The notes below the pieces were generated by a model. That model was not told where the DNA came from. It ran no database searches and worked only from the letters and a program-made list of their open reading frames with translations. A stretch of DNA of 64,000 nt from Closterium sp. NIES-65. Its lineage: Eukaryota > Streptophyta > Zygnematophyceae > Desmidiales > Closteriaceae. Where the stretch lies: assembly GCA_948144175.1 (NCBI GenBank), contig CANXME010002553.1, positions 124,001 through 188,000 of the forward strand, read 5' to 3'. The position numbers and the translations under genes were made by a program. Below are positions 34,781 through 46,949 of this stretch, piece by piece (the stretch's first letter is position 1; each line of letters begins with the position of its first letter).

Positions 34781-36208
34781 GGCCCCATTCTCCCGCTTTC
34801 CATCACCCCGCCCCATTCTCCTGCTTTCCATCACCGCGCCCCATTCTCCCCCATCACCCCACTCCATTCTCCTGCTTTCCATCACCCCGCCCCATTCTAC
34901 CTCTTTCCATCACCCTGCCCCATTCTCCCGCTTTCCATCACCCCGCCCCATTCTCCCGCTTTCCATCACCCCGCCCCATTCTCCCTCTTTCCATCATCCC
35001 GGCCCATTCTCTCGCTTTCCATCACCCCGCCCCATTCTCCCTCTTTCCATCACCCCGCCTTATTCTCCCTCTTTCCATCACCCCGCCCTATTCTCCCGCT
35101 TTCCATCACCCCGCCCCATTCTCCCGCTTTCCATCAACCCGCTCCATTCTCCCGCTTTCTATCACCCGGCTTCATTCTTCCGCTTTCCATCACCTCGCCC
35201 CATTCTCCCGCTTTCTATCACCCCGCCCCATTCTCCCTCTTTCCTTCACCCCGCCCCATTCAACCGCTTCCCATCACCCCGCCCCATTCTCCCTCTTCCC
35301 ATCACCCCGCCCCATTCTCCCGCTTTCGATCACCCCGCCCAATTCTCCCGCTTTCCATCACCCCGCCCTATTCTCCCGCTTTCCTTCACCCCGCCCCATT
35401 CCCCCGCTTCCCATCACCCCGGCCCATTCGCCCTCTTCCCATCACCCCGCCTCATTCTCCCGCTTTCCATCACCCCGCCCCATTCTCCCGCTTTCCATCA
35501 CCCCGCCCCATTCTCCCTCTTTCCATCACCCCACCCCATTCTCCTGCATTCCATCACCCCGCCCCATTCTCCCTCTTTCCATCACCCCGCCCCATTCTCC
35601 CGCTTTCCATCACCCCGCCCCATTCTCCCGCTTTTCATCACCCCGCCCCATTCTCCCGCTTTCCATCACTCCGCCCCATTCTCCCGCTTTCCATCACCCC
35701 GTCCCATTCTCCCGCTTTCCATCACCCCGCCCCATTCTCCCGCTTTCCATCACCCCACCCCATTCTCCCACTTTCCATCACCCCGCTCCATTCTCCCGCT
35801 TTCCATCACCCCGCCCCATTCTCCCGCTTTCTATCACCCCGCCCCATTCTCCCTCTTTCCTTCACCCTGCCCCATTCTCCCGCTTCCCATCACCCCGCCC
35901 CATTCTCCCTCTTCCCATCACCCCGCCCCATTCTCCCGCTTTCGATCACCTCGCCCCATTCTCCCACTTTCCATAACCCCTCCCCATTCTCCCGCTTTCC
36001 ATCACCCCGCCCCATTCTCCCGCTTTCCACCACCCCGCCCCATTCTCCCTCTTTCCATCACCCCGCCCCATTCTCCCGCTTTCCATCACCCCGCCCCATT
36101 CGCCTGCTTTCCATCACCCCGCCCCATTCTCCCACTTTCCATCATCCTGCCCCATTCTCCCGCTTTCCATCACTCCGCCCCATTCTCCAACTTTCCATCA
36201 CCCCGCCC
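34781..36208 (-). repeat. Sat28 array 2 (inverse orientation, C-rich strand on plus)
   Basis: About 51 copies of the 28-bp monomer in reverse complement (CCCCATTCTCCCGC, TTTCCATCACCCCG). A 616-bp internal repeat (22 monomers) is marked by CGCTTTCGATCACC at 35321 and 35937. The C-rich strand has no stops, so it is open in phase with Sat8 upstream. It forms an inverted pair with array 1 at 29551-32480 around the Sat30/Sat8 island. Confidence 0.95.
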
Positions 36209-39200
36209 GCCTATCTCTAGGGGCGCCTATCTCTATGGGCGCCTATCTCTAGGGGCGCCTATCTCTAGGGGCGCCTATCTCTAGGGGCGCATATCTCTAT
36301 GGGCGCCTATCTCTAGGGGCGCCTATCTCTATGGGCGCCTATCTCTATGGGAGCCTATCTATATGGGCGCCTATCTCTATGGGCGCCTATCTCTATGGGC
36401 GCCTATCCCTATGGGCGCCTATCTCTATGGGCGCCTATCTCTAGGGGTTCCTATCTCTATGGACGCCTATCTCTAGGGGCGCCTATCTCTTGTGGCGCCT
36501 ATCTCTAGGGGCGCCTATCTCTATGGGCGCCTATCTCTAGGGGCACCTATCTCTAGGGGCGCCTATCTCTAGGAGCGCCTATCTCTAGGGGCGCATATCT
36601 CTATGGGCGCCAATCTGTAGGGGCACCTATCTCTATAGGCGCCTATCTCTATGGGCGCCTATCTCTATGGGCGCCTATCTCTATGGGCGCCTATCTCTAT
36701 GGGCGCCTATCTTTAGGGGCGCCTATCTCTATGGGCGCTTATCTCTATGGGCGCCTATCTCTAGGGGCGCCTATCTCTAGGGGCGCCTATCTCTATGGGC
36801 GCCTATCTCTATGGGCGCCTATCTCTATGGGCGCCTATCTCTATGGGCGCCTATCTCTATGGGCGCCTATCTCTATGGGCGCCTATCTCTATGGGCGCCT
36901 ATCTCTATGGGCGCCTATCTCTATGGGCGCCTATCTCTATGGGCGCCTATCTCTAGGGGCGCCTATCTCCAGTGGCGCCTATCTCTAGGGTTGCCTATCT
37001 CTAGGAGCGCCTATCTCTAGGGGCGCATATCTCTATGGGCGCCAATCTCTAGGGGCACCTATCTCTATGGGCGCCTATCTCTATGGGCGCCTATCTCTAT
37101 GGGCGCCTATCTCTAGGGGCGCCAATCTCTAGGGGCGCCTATCTCTATGGGCGCCTATCTCTATGGGCGCCTATCTCTATGGGCGCCTATCTCTATGGGC
37201 GCCTATCTCTATGGGCACCTATCTCTATGGGCGCCTATCTCTAGGGGCGCCTATCTCTATGGGCGCCAATCTCTAGGGGCACCTATCTCTATGGGCGCCT
37301 ATCTCTATGGGCGCCTATCTCTATGGGCGCCTATCTCTAGGGGCGCCTATCTCTAGGGGCGCCTATCTCTATGGGCGCCTATCTCTATGGGCGCCTATCT
37401 CTATGTGCGCCTATCTCTATGGGCGCCTAACTCTATGGGCGCCTTTCTCTATGGGCGCCTATCTCTATGGGCGCCTATCTCTATGGGCACCTATCTCTAT
37501 GGGCGCCTATCTCTAGGGGCGCCTATCTCTATGGGCGCCAATCTCTAGGGGCACCTATCTCTATGGGCGCCTATCTCTATGGGCGCCTATCTCTATGGGC
37601 GCCTATCTCTAGGGGCGCCTATCTCTAGGGGCGCCTATCTCTATGGGCGCCTATCTCTATGGGCGCCTATCTCTATGGGCGCCTATCTCTATGGGCGCCT
37701 AACTCTATGGGCGCCTATCTCTATGGGCGCCTATCTCTATGGGCGCCTATCTCTATGGGCGCCTATTTCTATGGGCGCCTATCTCTAGGGGCGCCTATCT
37801 CTAGTGGCACCTATCTCTAGGGGCGCCTATCTCTATGGGCGCCTATCTCTAGGGGCGTCTATCTCTATGGGCGCCTATCTCTAGAGGCGCCTATCTATAG
37901 GGGCGCCTATCTCTAGGAGCGCCTATCTTTAAGGGCGCATATCTCTATGGGCGCCTATCTCTATGGGCGCCTTTCTCTATGGGCCCCTATCTCTATGGGC
38001 GCCTACCTCTATGGGCGCCTATCTCTATGGGCGCCTATCTCTATGGGCGCCTATCTCTATAGGCGCCTATCTCTATGGGCGCCTATCTCTATGGGCGCCT
38101 ATCTCTATGGGCGCCTATCTCTATGGGCGCCTATCTCTATGGGCGCCTATCTCTATGGGCGCCTATCTCTATGTGCGCCTATCTCTATGGGCGCCTATCT
38201 CTATGGGCACCTATCTCTATGGGCGCCTATCTCTATGGGCGCCTATCTCTATGGGCGCCTATCTCTATGAGGGCCTATCTCTAGGGGTGCCTATCTCTAT
38301 GGGCTCCTATCTCTAGGGGCGCCTATCTCTAGTGGCGCCTATCTCTAGGGGCGCCTATCTCTATGGGCGCCTATCTCTAGGGGCGCCTATCTCTAGGGGC
38401 GCCTATCTCTAGGGGCGCATATCTCTATGGGCGCCAATCTCTATGGGTACCTATCTCTATGGGCGCCTATCTCTATGGGCGCCTATCTCTAGGGGCGGCT
38501 ATCTCTATGGGCGTCTATCTCAAGGGGCGCCTATCTCTAGGGGTGCCTATCTCTATGGGCCCCTATCTCTATGGGCGCCTATCTCTATGGGCGCCTATCT
38601 CTAGGGGTGCCTATCTCTATGGGCGCCTATCTCTAGGGGCGCCTATCTGTAGTGGCGCCTATCTCTAGGGGCGCCTATCTCTATGGGCGCCTATCTCTAG
38701 GGGCGCCTATCTCTAGGGGCGCATATCTCTATGGGCGCCAATCTCTAGGGGCACCTATCTCTATGGGTGCCTATCTCTATGGGCGCCTATCTCTATGGTC
38801 GCCTATCTCTAGGGGCGCCTATCTCTATGGGCGCCTATCTCTATGGGCGCCTATCTCTAGGGGCGCCTATCTCTAGGGGCGCCTATCTCTATGGGCGCCT
38901 ATCTCTATGGGCGCCTAACTCTATGGGCGCCTATCTCTATGGGCGCCTATCTCTATGGGCGCCTATCTCTATGAGCGCCTATCTCTTTGGGCGCCTATCT
39001 CTATGGGCGCCTATCTCTATGGGCGCCTATCTCTATGGGCGCCTATCTCTAGGGGTGCCTATCTCCGTGGGCGCCTATCTCTAGGGGCGCCTATCTCTAG
39101 TGGCGCCTTTCTCTAGGGGCGCCTATCTCTAGGAGCGCCTATCTCTAGGGGCGCATATCTCTATGGGCGCCAATCTCTAAGGGCACCTATCTCTATGGGC

Positions 39201-42200
39201 GCCTATCTCTATGGGCGCCTATCTCTAGGGGCGGCTATCTCTATGGGCGTCTATCTCAAGGGGCGCCTATCTCTAGGGGTGCCTATCTCTATGGGCGCCT
39301 ATCTCTATGGGCGCCTATCTCTATGGGCGCCTATCTCTATGGGCGCCTATCTCTATGGGCGCCTATCTCTAGGGGTGCCTATCTCCGTGGGCGCCTATCT
39401 CTAGGGGCGCCTATCTCTAGTGGCGCCTATCTCCAGGGGCGCCTATCTCTAAGAGCGCCTATCTCTAGGGGCGCATATCTCTATGGGCGCCAATCTCTAA
39501 GGGCACCTATCTCTATGGGCGCCTATCTCTATGGGCGCCTATCTCTAGGGGCGGCTATCTCTATGGGCGTCTATCTCAAGGGGCTCCTATCTCTAGGGGT
39601 GCCTATCTCTATGGGCGCCTATCTCTATGGGCGCCTATCTCTATGGGCGCCTATCTCTAGGGGTGCCTATCTCTATGGGCGCCTATCTCTAGGGGCGCCT
39701 ATCTGTAGTGGCGCCTATCTCTAGGGGCGCCTATCTCTATGGGCGCCTATCTCTAGGGGCGCCTATCTCTAGGGGCGCCTATCTCTAGGAGCGCCTATCT
39801 CTAGGGGCGCATATCTCTATGGGCGCCAATCTCTAGGGGCACCTATCTCTATGGGTGCCTATCTCTATGGGCGCCTATCTCTATGGGCGCCTATCTCTAG
39901 GGGCGCCTATCTCTATGGGCGCCTATCTCTATGGGCGCCTATCTCTAGGGGCGCCTATCTCTAGTGGCGCCTATCTCTATGGGCGCCTATCTCTATGGGC
40001 GCCTATCTCTATGGGCGCCTATCTCTATAGGCGCCTATCTCTATGGGCGCCTATCTCTATGAGCGCCTATCTCTATGGGCGCCTATCTCCATGGGCGCCT
40101 ATCTCTATGGGCGCCTATCTCTATGGGCGCCTATCTCTAGGGGTGCCTATCTCCGTGGGCGCCTATCTCTAGGGGCGCCTATCTCTAGTGGCGCCTATCT
40201 CTAGGGGCGCCTATCTCTAGGAGCGCCTATCTCTAGGGGTGCATATCTCTATGGGCGCCAATCTCTAGGGGCACCTATCTCTATGGGCGCCTATCTCTAT
40301 GGGCGCCTATCTCTAGGGGCGGCTATCTCTATGGGCGTCTATCTCAAAGGGCGCCTATCTCTAGGGGTGCCTATCTCTATGGGCGCCTATCTCTATGGGC
40401 GCCTCTCTTTTGGGGCGCCAATCTCTAGAGGCGCCTATCTCTATGGTCGCCCATCTCTAGGGGCGCCAACCTCTAGGGGCACCTATCTCTAGGGGCGCCT
40501 ATCTCCAGGGGCGCCTATCTCTAAGGGCGCCTATCTCTAGGGGTGCCTATCTCTAGGGGCGGCTATCTCTATGGGCACCTATCTCTATGGGCGCCTATCT
40601 CTAGGGGCCCCTATCTCTATGGGCGGCTATCTCTTTGGGCGCCTATCTCTATGGGCGCCTATCTCTAGGGGCGCCTATCTCTAGCGGCGGCCTATCTCTA
40701 TGGGCGCCTATCTCTAGGGGCGCCTATCTCTAAGGGCGCCAATCTCTAGGGGCACGTATCTCTAGGGGCGTCTATCACGAGGGGCGCCTATCTCTAGGGG
40801 CGCCTATCTCTAGGGGTGCCTATCTCTAGGGGCGGCTATCTCTAGGGGCGCATATCTCTATGGGCGCCTATCTGTAGGGGCGCCTATCTCGATAGGCGAC
40901 TATCTCTTTGGGCGCCTATCTCTATGGGTGCCAATCTCTATGGGCGCCTATCTCTTGGGGCGCCTATCTCTAGGGCGCCTATCTTTAGCGGCGCCTATCC
41001 CTAGGGGCGCCTATCACTAGGGGCGCCTATCTCTATGTGCGCCTATCCCTAGGGGCGCCTATCACTAGGGGCGCCTATCTCTATGTGCGCCTATCTCTAG
41101 GGCCGCCTATCTTTAGGGGCGCCTATCTCTAGTTGCGCCTATCTCTAGGGGTGCCTTTCTCTAGGGGCGGCTATCTCCAGGGGCGCCTATCTCTAGGGGC
41201 GCCTATCTCTATGGGCGCCTATCTCTTTGGGCGCCTATCTCTAGGGGCGCCTATCTCTAGGGGCGCCTATCTCTATGGGCGCCTATCTCTATGGGCGCCT
41301 AACTCTATGGGCGCCTATCTCTATGGGCGCCTATCTCTATGGGCGCCTATCTCTATGAGCGCCTATCTCTTTGGGCGCCTATCTCTATGGGCGCCTATCT
41401 CTATGGTCGCCTATCTCTATGGGCGCCTATCTCTAGGGGTGCCTATCTCCGTGGGCGCCTATCTCTAGGGGCGCCTATCTCTGGTGGCGCCTTTCTCTAG
41501 GGGCGCCTATCTCTAGGAGCGCCTATCTCTAGGGGCGCATATCTCTATGGGCGCCAATCTCTAAGGGCACCTATCTCTATGGGCGCCTATCTCTATGGGC
41601 GCCTATCTCTAGGGGCGGCTATCTCTATGGGCGTCTATCTCAAGGGGCGCCTATCTCTAGGGGTGCCTATCTCTATGGGCGCCTATCTCTATGGGCGCCT
41701 ATCTCTATGGGCGCCTATCTCTATGGGCGCCTATCTCTATGGGCGCCTATCTCTAGGGGTGCCTATCTCCGTGGGCGCCTATCTCTAGGGGCGCCTATCT
41801 CTAGTGGCGCCTATCTCCAGGGGCGCCTATCTCTAAGAGCGCCTATCTCTAGGGGCGCATATCTCTATGGGCGCCAATCTCTAAGGGCACCTATCTCTAT
41901 GGGCGCCTATCTCTATGGGCGCCTATCTCTAGGGGCGGCTATCTCTATGGGCGTCTATCTCAAGGGGCTCCTATCTCTAGGGGTGCCTATCTCTATGGGC
42001 GCCTATCTCTATGGGCGCCTATCTCTATGGGCGCCTATCTCTAGGGGTGCCTATCTCTATGGGCGCCTATCTCTAGGGGCGCCTATCTGTAGTGGCGCCT
42101 ATCTCTAGGGGCGCCTATCTCTATGGGCGCCTATCTCTAGGGGCGCCTATCTCTAGGGGCGCCTATCTCTAGGAGCGCCTATCTCTAGGGGCGCATATCT

Positions 42201-45200
42201 CTATGGGCGCCAATCTCTAGGGGCACCTATCTCTATGGGTGCCTATCTCTATGGGCGCCTATCTCTATGGGCGCCTATCTCTAGGGGCGCCTATCTCTAT
42301 GGGCGCCTATCTCTATGGGCGCCTATCTCTAGGGGCGCCTATCTCTAGTGGCGCCTATCTCTATGGGCGCCTATCTCTATGGGCGCCTATCTCTATGGGC
42401 GCCTATCTCTATAGGCGCCTATCTCTATGGGCGCCTATCTCTATGAGCGCCTATCTCTATGGGCGCCTATCTCTATGGGCGCCTATCTCTATGGGCGCCT
42501 ATCTCTATGGGCGCCTATCTCTAGGGGTGCCTATCTCCGTGGGCGCCTATCTCTAGGGGCGCCTATCTCTAGTGGCGCCTATCTCTAGGGGCGCCTATCT
42601 CTAGGAGCGCCTATCTCTAGGGGTGCATATCTCTATGGGCGCCAATCTCTAGGGGCACCTATCTCTATGGGCGCCTATCTCTATGGGCGCCTATCTCTAT
42701 GGGCGCCTCTCTTTTGGGCCGCCAATCTCTAGAGGCGCCTATCTCTATGGTCGCCCATCTCTAGGGGCGCCAACCTCTAGGGGCACCTATCTCTAGGGGC
42801 GCCTATCTCCAGGGGCGCCTATCTCTAAGGGCGCCTATCTCTAGGGGTGCCTATCTCTAGGGGCGGCTATCTCTATGCGCACCTATCTCTATGGGCGCCT
42901 ATCTCTAGGGGCCCCTATCTCTATGGGCGGCTATCTCTTTGGGCGCCTATCTCTATGGGCGCCTATCTCTAGGGGCGCCTATCTCTAGCGGCGGCCTATC
43001 TCTATGGGCGCCTATCTCTAGGGGCGCCTATCTCTAAGGGCGCCAATCTCTAGGGGCACGTATCTCTAGGGGCGTCTATCACGAGGGGCGCCTATCTCTA
43101 GGGGCGCCTATCTCTAGGGGTGCCTATCTCTAGGGGCGGCTATCTCTAGGGGCGCATATCTCTATGGGCGCCTATCTGTAGGGGCGCCTATCTCGATAGG
43201 CGACTATCTCTTTGGGCGCCTATCTCTATGGGTGCCAATCTCTATGGGCGCCTATCTCTTGGGGCGCCTATCTCTAGGGCGCCTATCTTTAGCGGCGCCT
43301 ATCCCTAGGGGCGCCTATCACTAGGGGCGCCTATCTCTATGTGCGCCTATCCCTAGGGGCGCCTATCACTAGGGGCGCCTATCTCTATGTGCGCCTATCT
43401 CTAGGGCCGCCTATCTTTAGGGGCGCCTATCTCTAGTTGCGCCTATCTCTAGGGGTGCCTTTCTCTAGGGGCGGCTATCTCCAGGGGCGCCTATCTCTAG
43501 GGGCGCCTATCTCTATGGGCGCCTATCTCTTTGGGCGCCTATCTCTAGGGGCGCCTATCTCTAGGGGCGCATATCTGTATGGGCGCCTATCTCTAGGGGC
43601 GCCTATCTCTATGGGCGCCTATCTCTATGGGCGCCTATTTTACGGGCGCCTACCTCTATGGGCGCCTATCTCTTTGGGCGCCTATCTCTATGGGCGCCTA
43701 TCTCTAGGGGCGCCTATCTCTAGGGGTGCCTATCTCTATGGGCGCCTATCTCTATGGGCGCCTATCTCTAGGGGCGCCTATCTCTAGGGGTGCCTATCTC
43801 TATGGGCGCCAATCTCTATGGGCGCCTATCTCTATGGGCGCCTATCTCTATGGGCGCCTATCTCTATGGGTGCCTATCTCTTTGGGCGCCTATCTCTATG
43901 GGCGCCTATCGCTAGGGGCCCCTATCTCTAGGGGCGCCTATCTCTATGGGCGCCTATCTCTATGGGCGCCTATCTCTATGGGCGCCTATCTCTATGGGCG
44001 CCTACCTCTATGGGCGCCTATCTCTTTGGGCGCCTATCTCTATTGGCGCCTATCTCTAGGGGTGCCTATCTCTATGGGCGCCTATCTCTATGGGCGCCTA
44101 TCTTTAGTGGCGCCTATCTCTAGGGGTGCCTATCTCTAGTGGCGCCTATCTCTAGTGGCGCCTATCTCTATGGGCGCCTATCTCTATGGGCGCCTATCTC
44201 TATGGGCGCCTATCTCTATGGGTGCCTATCTCTTTGGGCGCCTATCTCTATGGGCGCCTATCTCTAGGGGCGCCTATCTCTATGTGCGCCTATCTCTATG
44301 GGCGCCTCTCTTTAGGGGCGCCAATCTCTAGAGGTGCCTATCTCTAGGGGCACCTACCTCTAGGGCCGCCTATCTCCCGGGGCGCCTATCTCTAGGGGCG
44401 CCTATCTCTAGGGGTGCCTATCTCTAGGGGCGGCTATCTCTAGGGGCGCCTATCTCTATGGGCGCCTATCTCTTTGGGCGCCTATCTCTAGGGGCGCCTA
44501 TCTCTAGGGGCGCATATCTCTATGGGCGCCTATCTCTAGGGGCGCCTATCTCTATGGGCGCCTATCTCTATGGGGCGCATATCTCTATGGGCGCCTATCT
44601 CTAGGGGCGCCTATCTCTATGGGCGCCTATCTCTATGGGCGCCTATCTCCATGGGCGCCTACCTCTTTGGGCGCCTATCTCTTTGGGCGCCTATCTCTAT
44701 GGGCGCCTATCTCTAGGGGCGCCTATCTCTATAGGCGCCTATCTCTAGGGGCGCTTATCTCTATGTGCGTCTATCTCTATGGGCGCCTCTCTTTAGGGGC
44801 GCCAATCTCTAGAGGCACCTATCTCTTTGGGCGCCAATCTCTATGGGCGCCTATCTTTATGTGCGCCTATCTCTAGGGGCGCCTATCTCTATGGGCGCAT
44901 ATCTCTATGGGCGCCTATCTCTAGGAGCGCCTATCTCTATGGGCGTCTATCTCTAGGGGCGCCTATCTCTAGGGGCGCCAATCTCCAGAGGCGCCTATCT
45001 CTATGGGCGCCCATCTCTAGGGGCGCCTACCTCAAGGGGCACCTATCTCTAGTGGCGCCTATCTCCAGGGGCGCCTATCTCTAGGGGCGCCATCTCTAGG
45101 GGTGCCTATCTCTAGGGGCGGTTATCTCTAGGGGCGCATATCTCTATGGGCGCCTATCTCTAGGGGCGCCTATCTCTATGGGCGCCTATCTCTATGGGCG

Positions 45201-46350
45201 CCTATCTCTATGGGCGCCTATCTCTACGGGCGCCTATCTCTATGGGCGCCTATCTCTAGGGGCGCCTATCTCTAGTGGCGCCTATCTCTATGGGCACCTA
45301 TCTCTAGGGGCGCCTATCTCTATGGGCGCCTATCTCTATGGGCGCCTATCTCTATGGGCGCCTATCTCTATGGGTGCATATCTCTTTGGGCGCCTATCTC
45401 TATGGGCGCCTATCTCTAGGGGTGCCTATCTCTAGGGGCGCTTATCTCTATGGGCGCCTATCTCTAGGGGCGCCTATCTCTAGGGGCGCCTATCTCTATG
45501 GGCGCCTATCTCTATGGGCGCCTATCTATAGGGGCGCCTATCTCTATGGACGTCAATCTCTAGGGGCGCCTATCTCTAGGGGCACATATCTCTATAGGCG
45601 CCTATCTCTATGGGTGCCTCTCTTTAGGTGCGCCAATCTCTAGAGGCGCCTATCTCTATGGGCGCCCATCTCTAGGGGCGCCTACCTCTAGGGGCACCTA
45701 TCTCTAGTGGCGCCTATCTCCAGGGGCGCCTATCTCTAGGGGCGCCTATCTCTAGGGGTGCCTATCTCTATGGGCGCCTATCTCTAGGGGCGCCTATCTC
45801 TATGGGCGCCTATCTCTAGGGGCGCCTATCTCTATGGGCGCCTATCTCTTTGGGCGCCTATCTCTATGGGCGCCTATCTCTAGGGGCGCCTATCTCTAGG
45901 GGCGCCTATCTCTATGGGCGCCTATCTCTATGGGCGCCTATCTCTATGGGCGCCTATCTCTACGGGCGCCTATCTCTATGGGCGCCTATCTCTAGGGGCG
46001 CCTATCTCTAGTGGCGCCTATCTCTATGGGCGCCTATCTCTAGGGGCGCGTATCTCTATTGGCGCCTATCTCTATGGGCGCCTATCTCTATGGGCGCCTA
46101 TCTCTATGGGTGCCTATCTCTTTGGGCGCCTATCTCTATGGGCGCCTATCTCTAGGGGCGCCTATCTCTAGGGGCGCCTGTCTCTATGGGCGCCTATCTC
46201 TATGGGCGCCTATCTCTAGGGGCGCCTATTTCTATGGGCGCCTATCTCTAGGGGCGCCTATCTCTAGGGGCACCTATCTATATGGGCGCCTATCTCCATG
46301 GGCGCGTCTCTTTAGGGGTACCAATCTCTAGAGGCACCTATCTCTAGGGG
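36209..46350 (+). repeat. Sat16 array (16-bp satellite GCCTATCTCTATGGGC)
   Basis: About 630 copies of a 16-bp monomer in two dominant forms, GCCTATCTCTATGGGC and GCCTATCTCTAGGGGC. Minor forms have TTTGGGC, AGTGGC, or a CpG change to TG or CA at the monomer joint GGGCGCC. Translation repeats every 48 bp (GAYLYGRLSLWAPISM type), interrupted by TAG in the AGGGGC form, so frames are 69-137 codons and not genes. Both ends abut Sat28 in opposite orientations. The right junction falls inside GGGGC, which both monomers share. Confidence 0.96.
38850..43555 (+). repeat. 2.3-2.4 kb tandem duplication within Sat16
   Basis: Two copies are offset by 2,384 bp (149 monomers), shown by the rare CCTAACTC monomer at 38913 and 41297 and by repeated frames at 39195/41579 and 39855/42239. 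From about 42690 the offset falls to 2,304 bp because the second copy lacks five monomers (80 bp), including the GGCGGCTATC and GTCTATCTCAA types. Limits are approximate. A separate 736-bp (46-monomer) repeat joins 45178 and 45914. Confidence 0.85.
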
Positions 46351-46949
46351 CGGGGTGATGGAAAGCGGGAGAATTGGGCGGGGTGATGGATAGCGGGAGA
46401 ATGGAGCGGGGTGGTGGAAAGCGGGAGAATGGGGCGGGGTGATGGAAAGAGGGAGAATGAGGAGGGGTGATGGAAAGAGGGAGAATTGGGCGGGGTGATG
46501 GAAAGCGGGAGAATGGAGCGGGGTGATGGAAAGAGGGAGAATGGGGCGTGGTGATGGAAAGCGGGAGAATGGGGCGGGGTGATGGAAAGAGGGAGAATGA
46601 AGCGGGGTGATGGAAAGCGGGAGAATGGGGCGGGGTGATGGAAAGTGGGAGAATGGGGCGGGGTGATGGAAAGAGGGAGAATGGGGCGGGGTGATGGAAA
46701 GCGGGAGAATGGGGCGGGGTGATGGAAAGAGGGAGAATGGGGAGGGGTGATGGAAAGAGGGAGAATTGGGCAGGGTGATGGAAAGCGGGAGAATGGAGCG
46801 GGGTGATGGAACGAGGGAAAATGGGGCGGGGTGATGGAATGCGGGAGAATGGGGCGGGGTGATGGAAAGAGGGAGAATGGGCCGGGGTGATGGAAAGCGG
46901 GAGAATGGGGCGGGGTGATGGACAGCGGGAGAATGGGGCTGGGTGATGG

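Noticed and set aside
36683-46331. Gly/Ala/Leu/Tyr-rich frames of 69-137 codons in Sat16
   Set aside because: They are translations of a 16-bp satellite with a 16-residue cycle, interrupted whenever the AGGGGC monomer form falls in phase.
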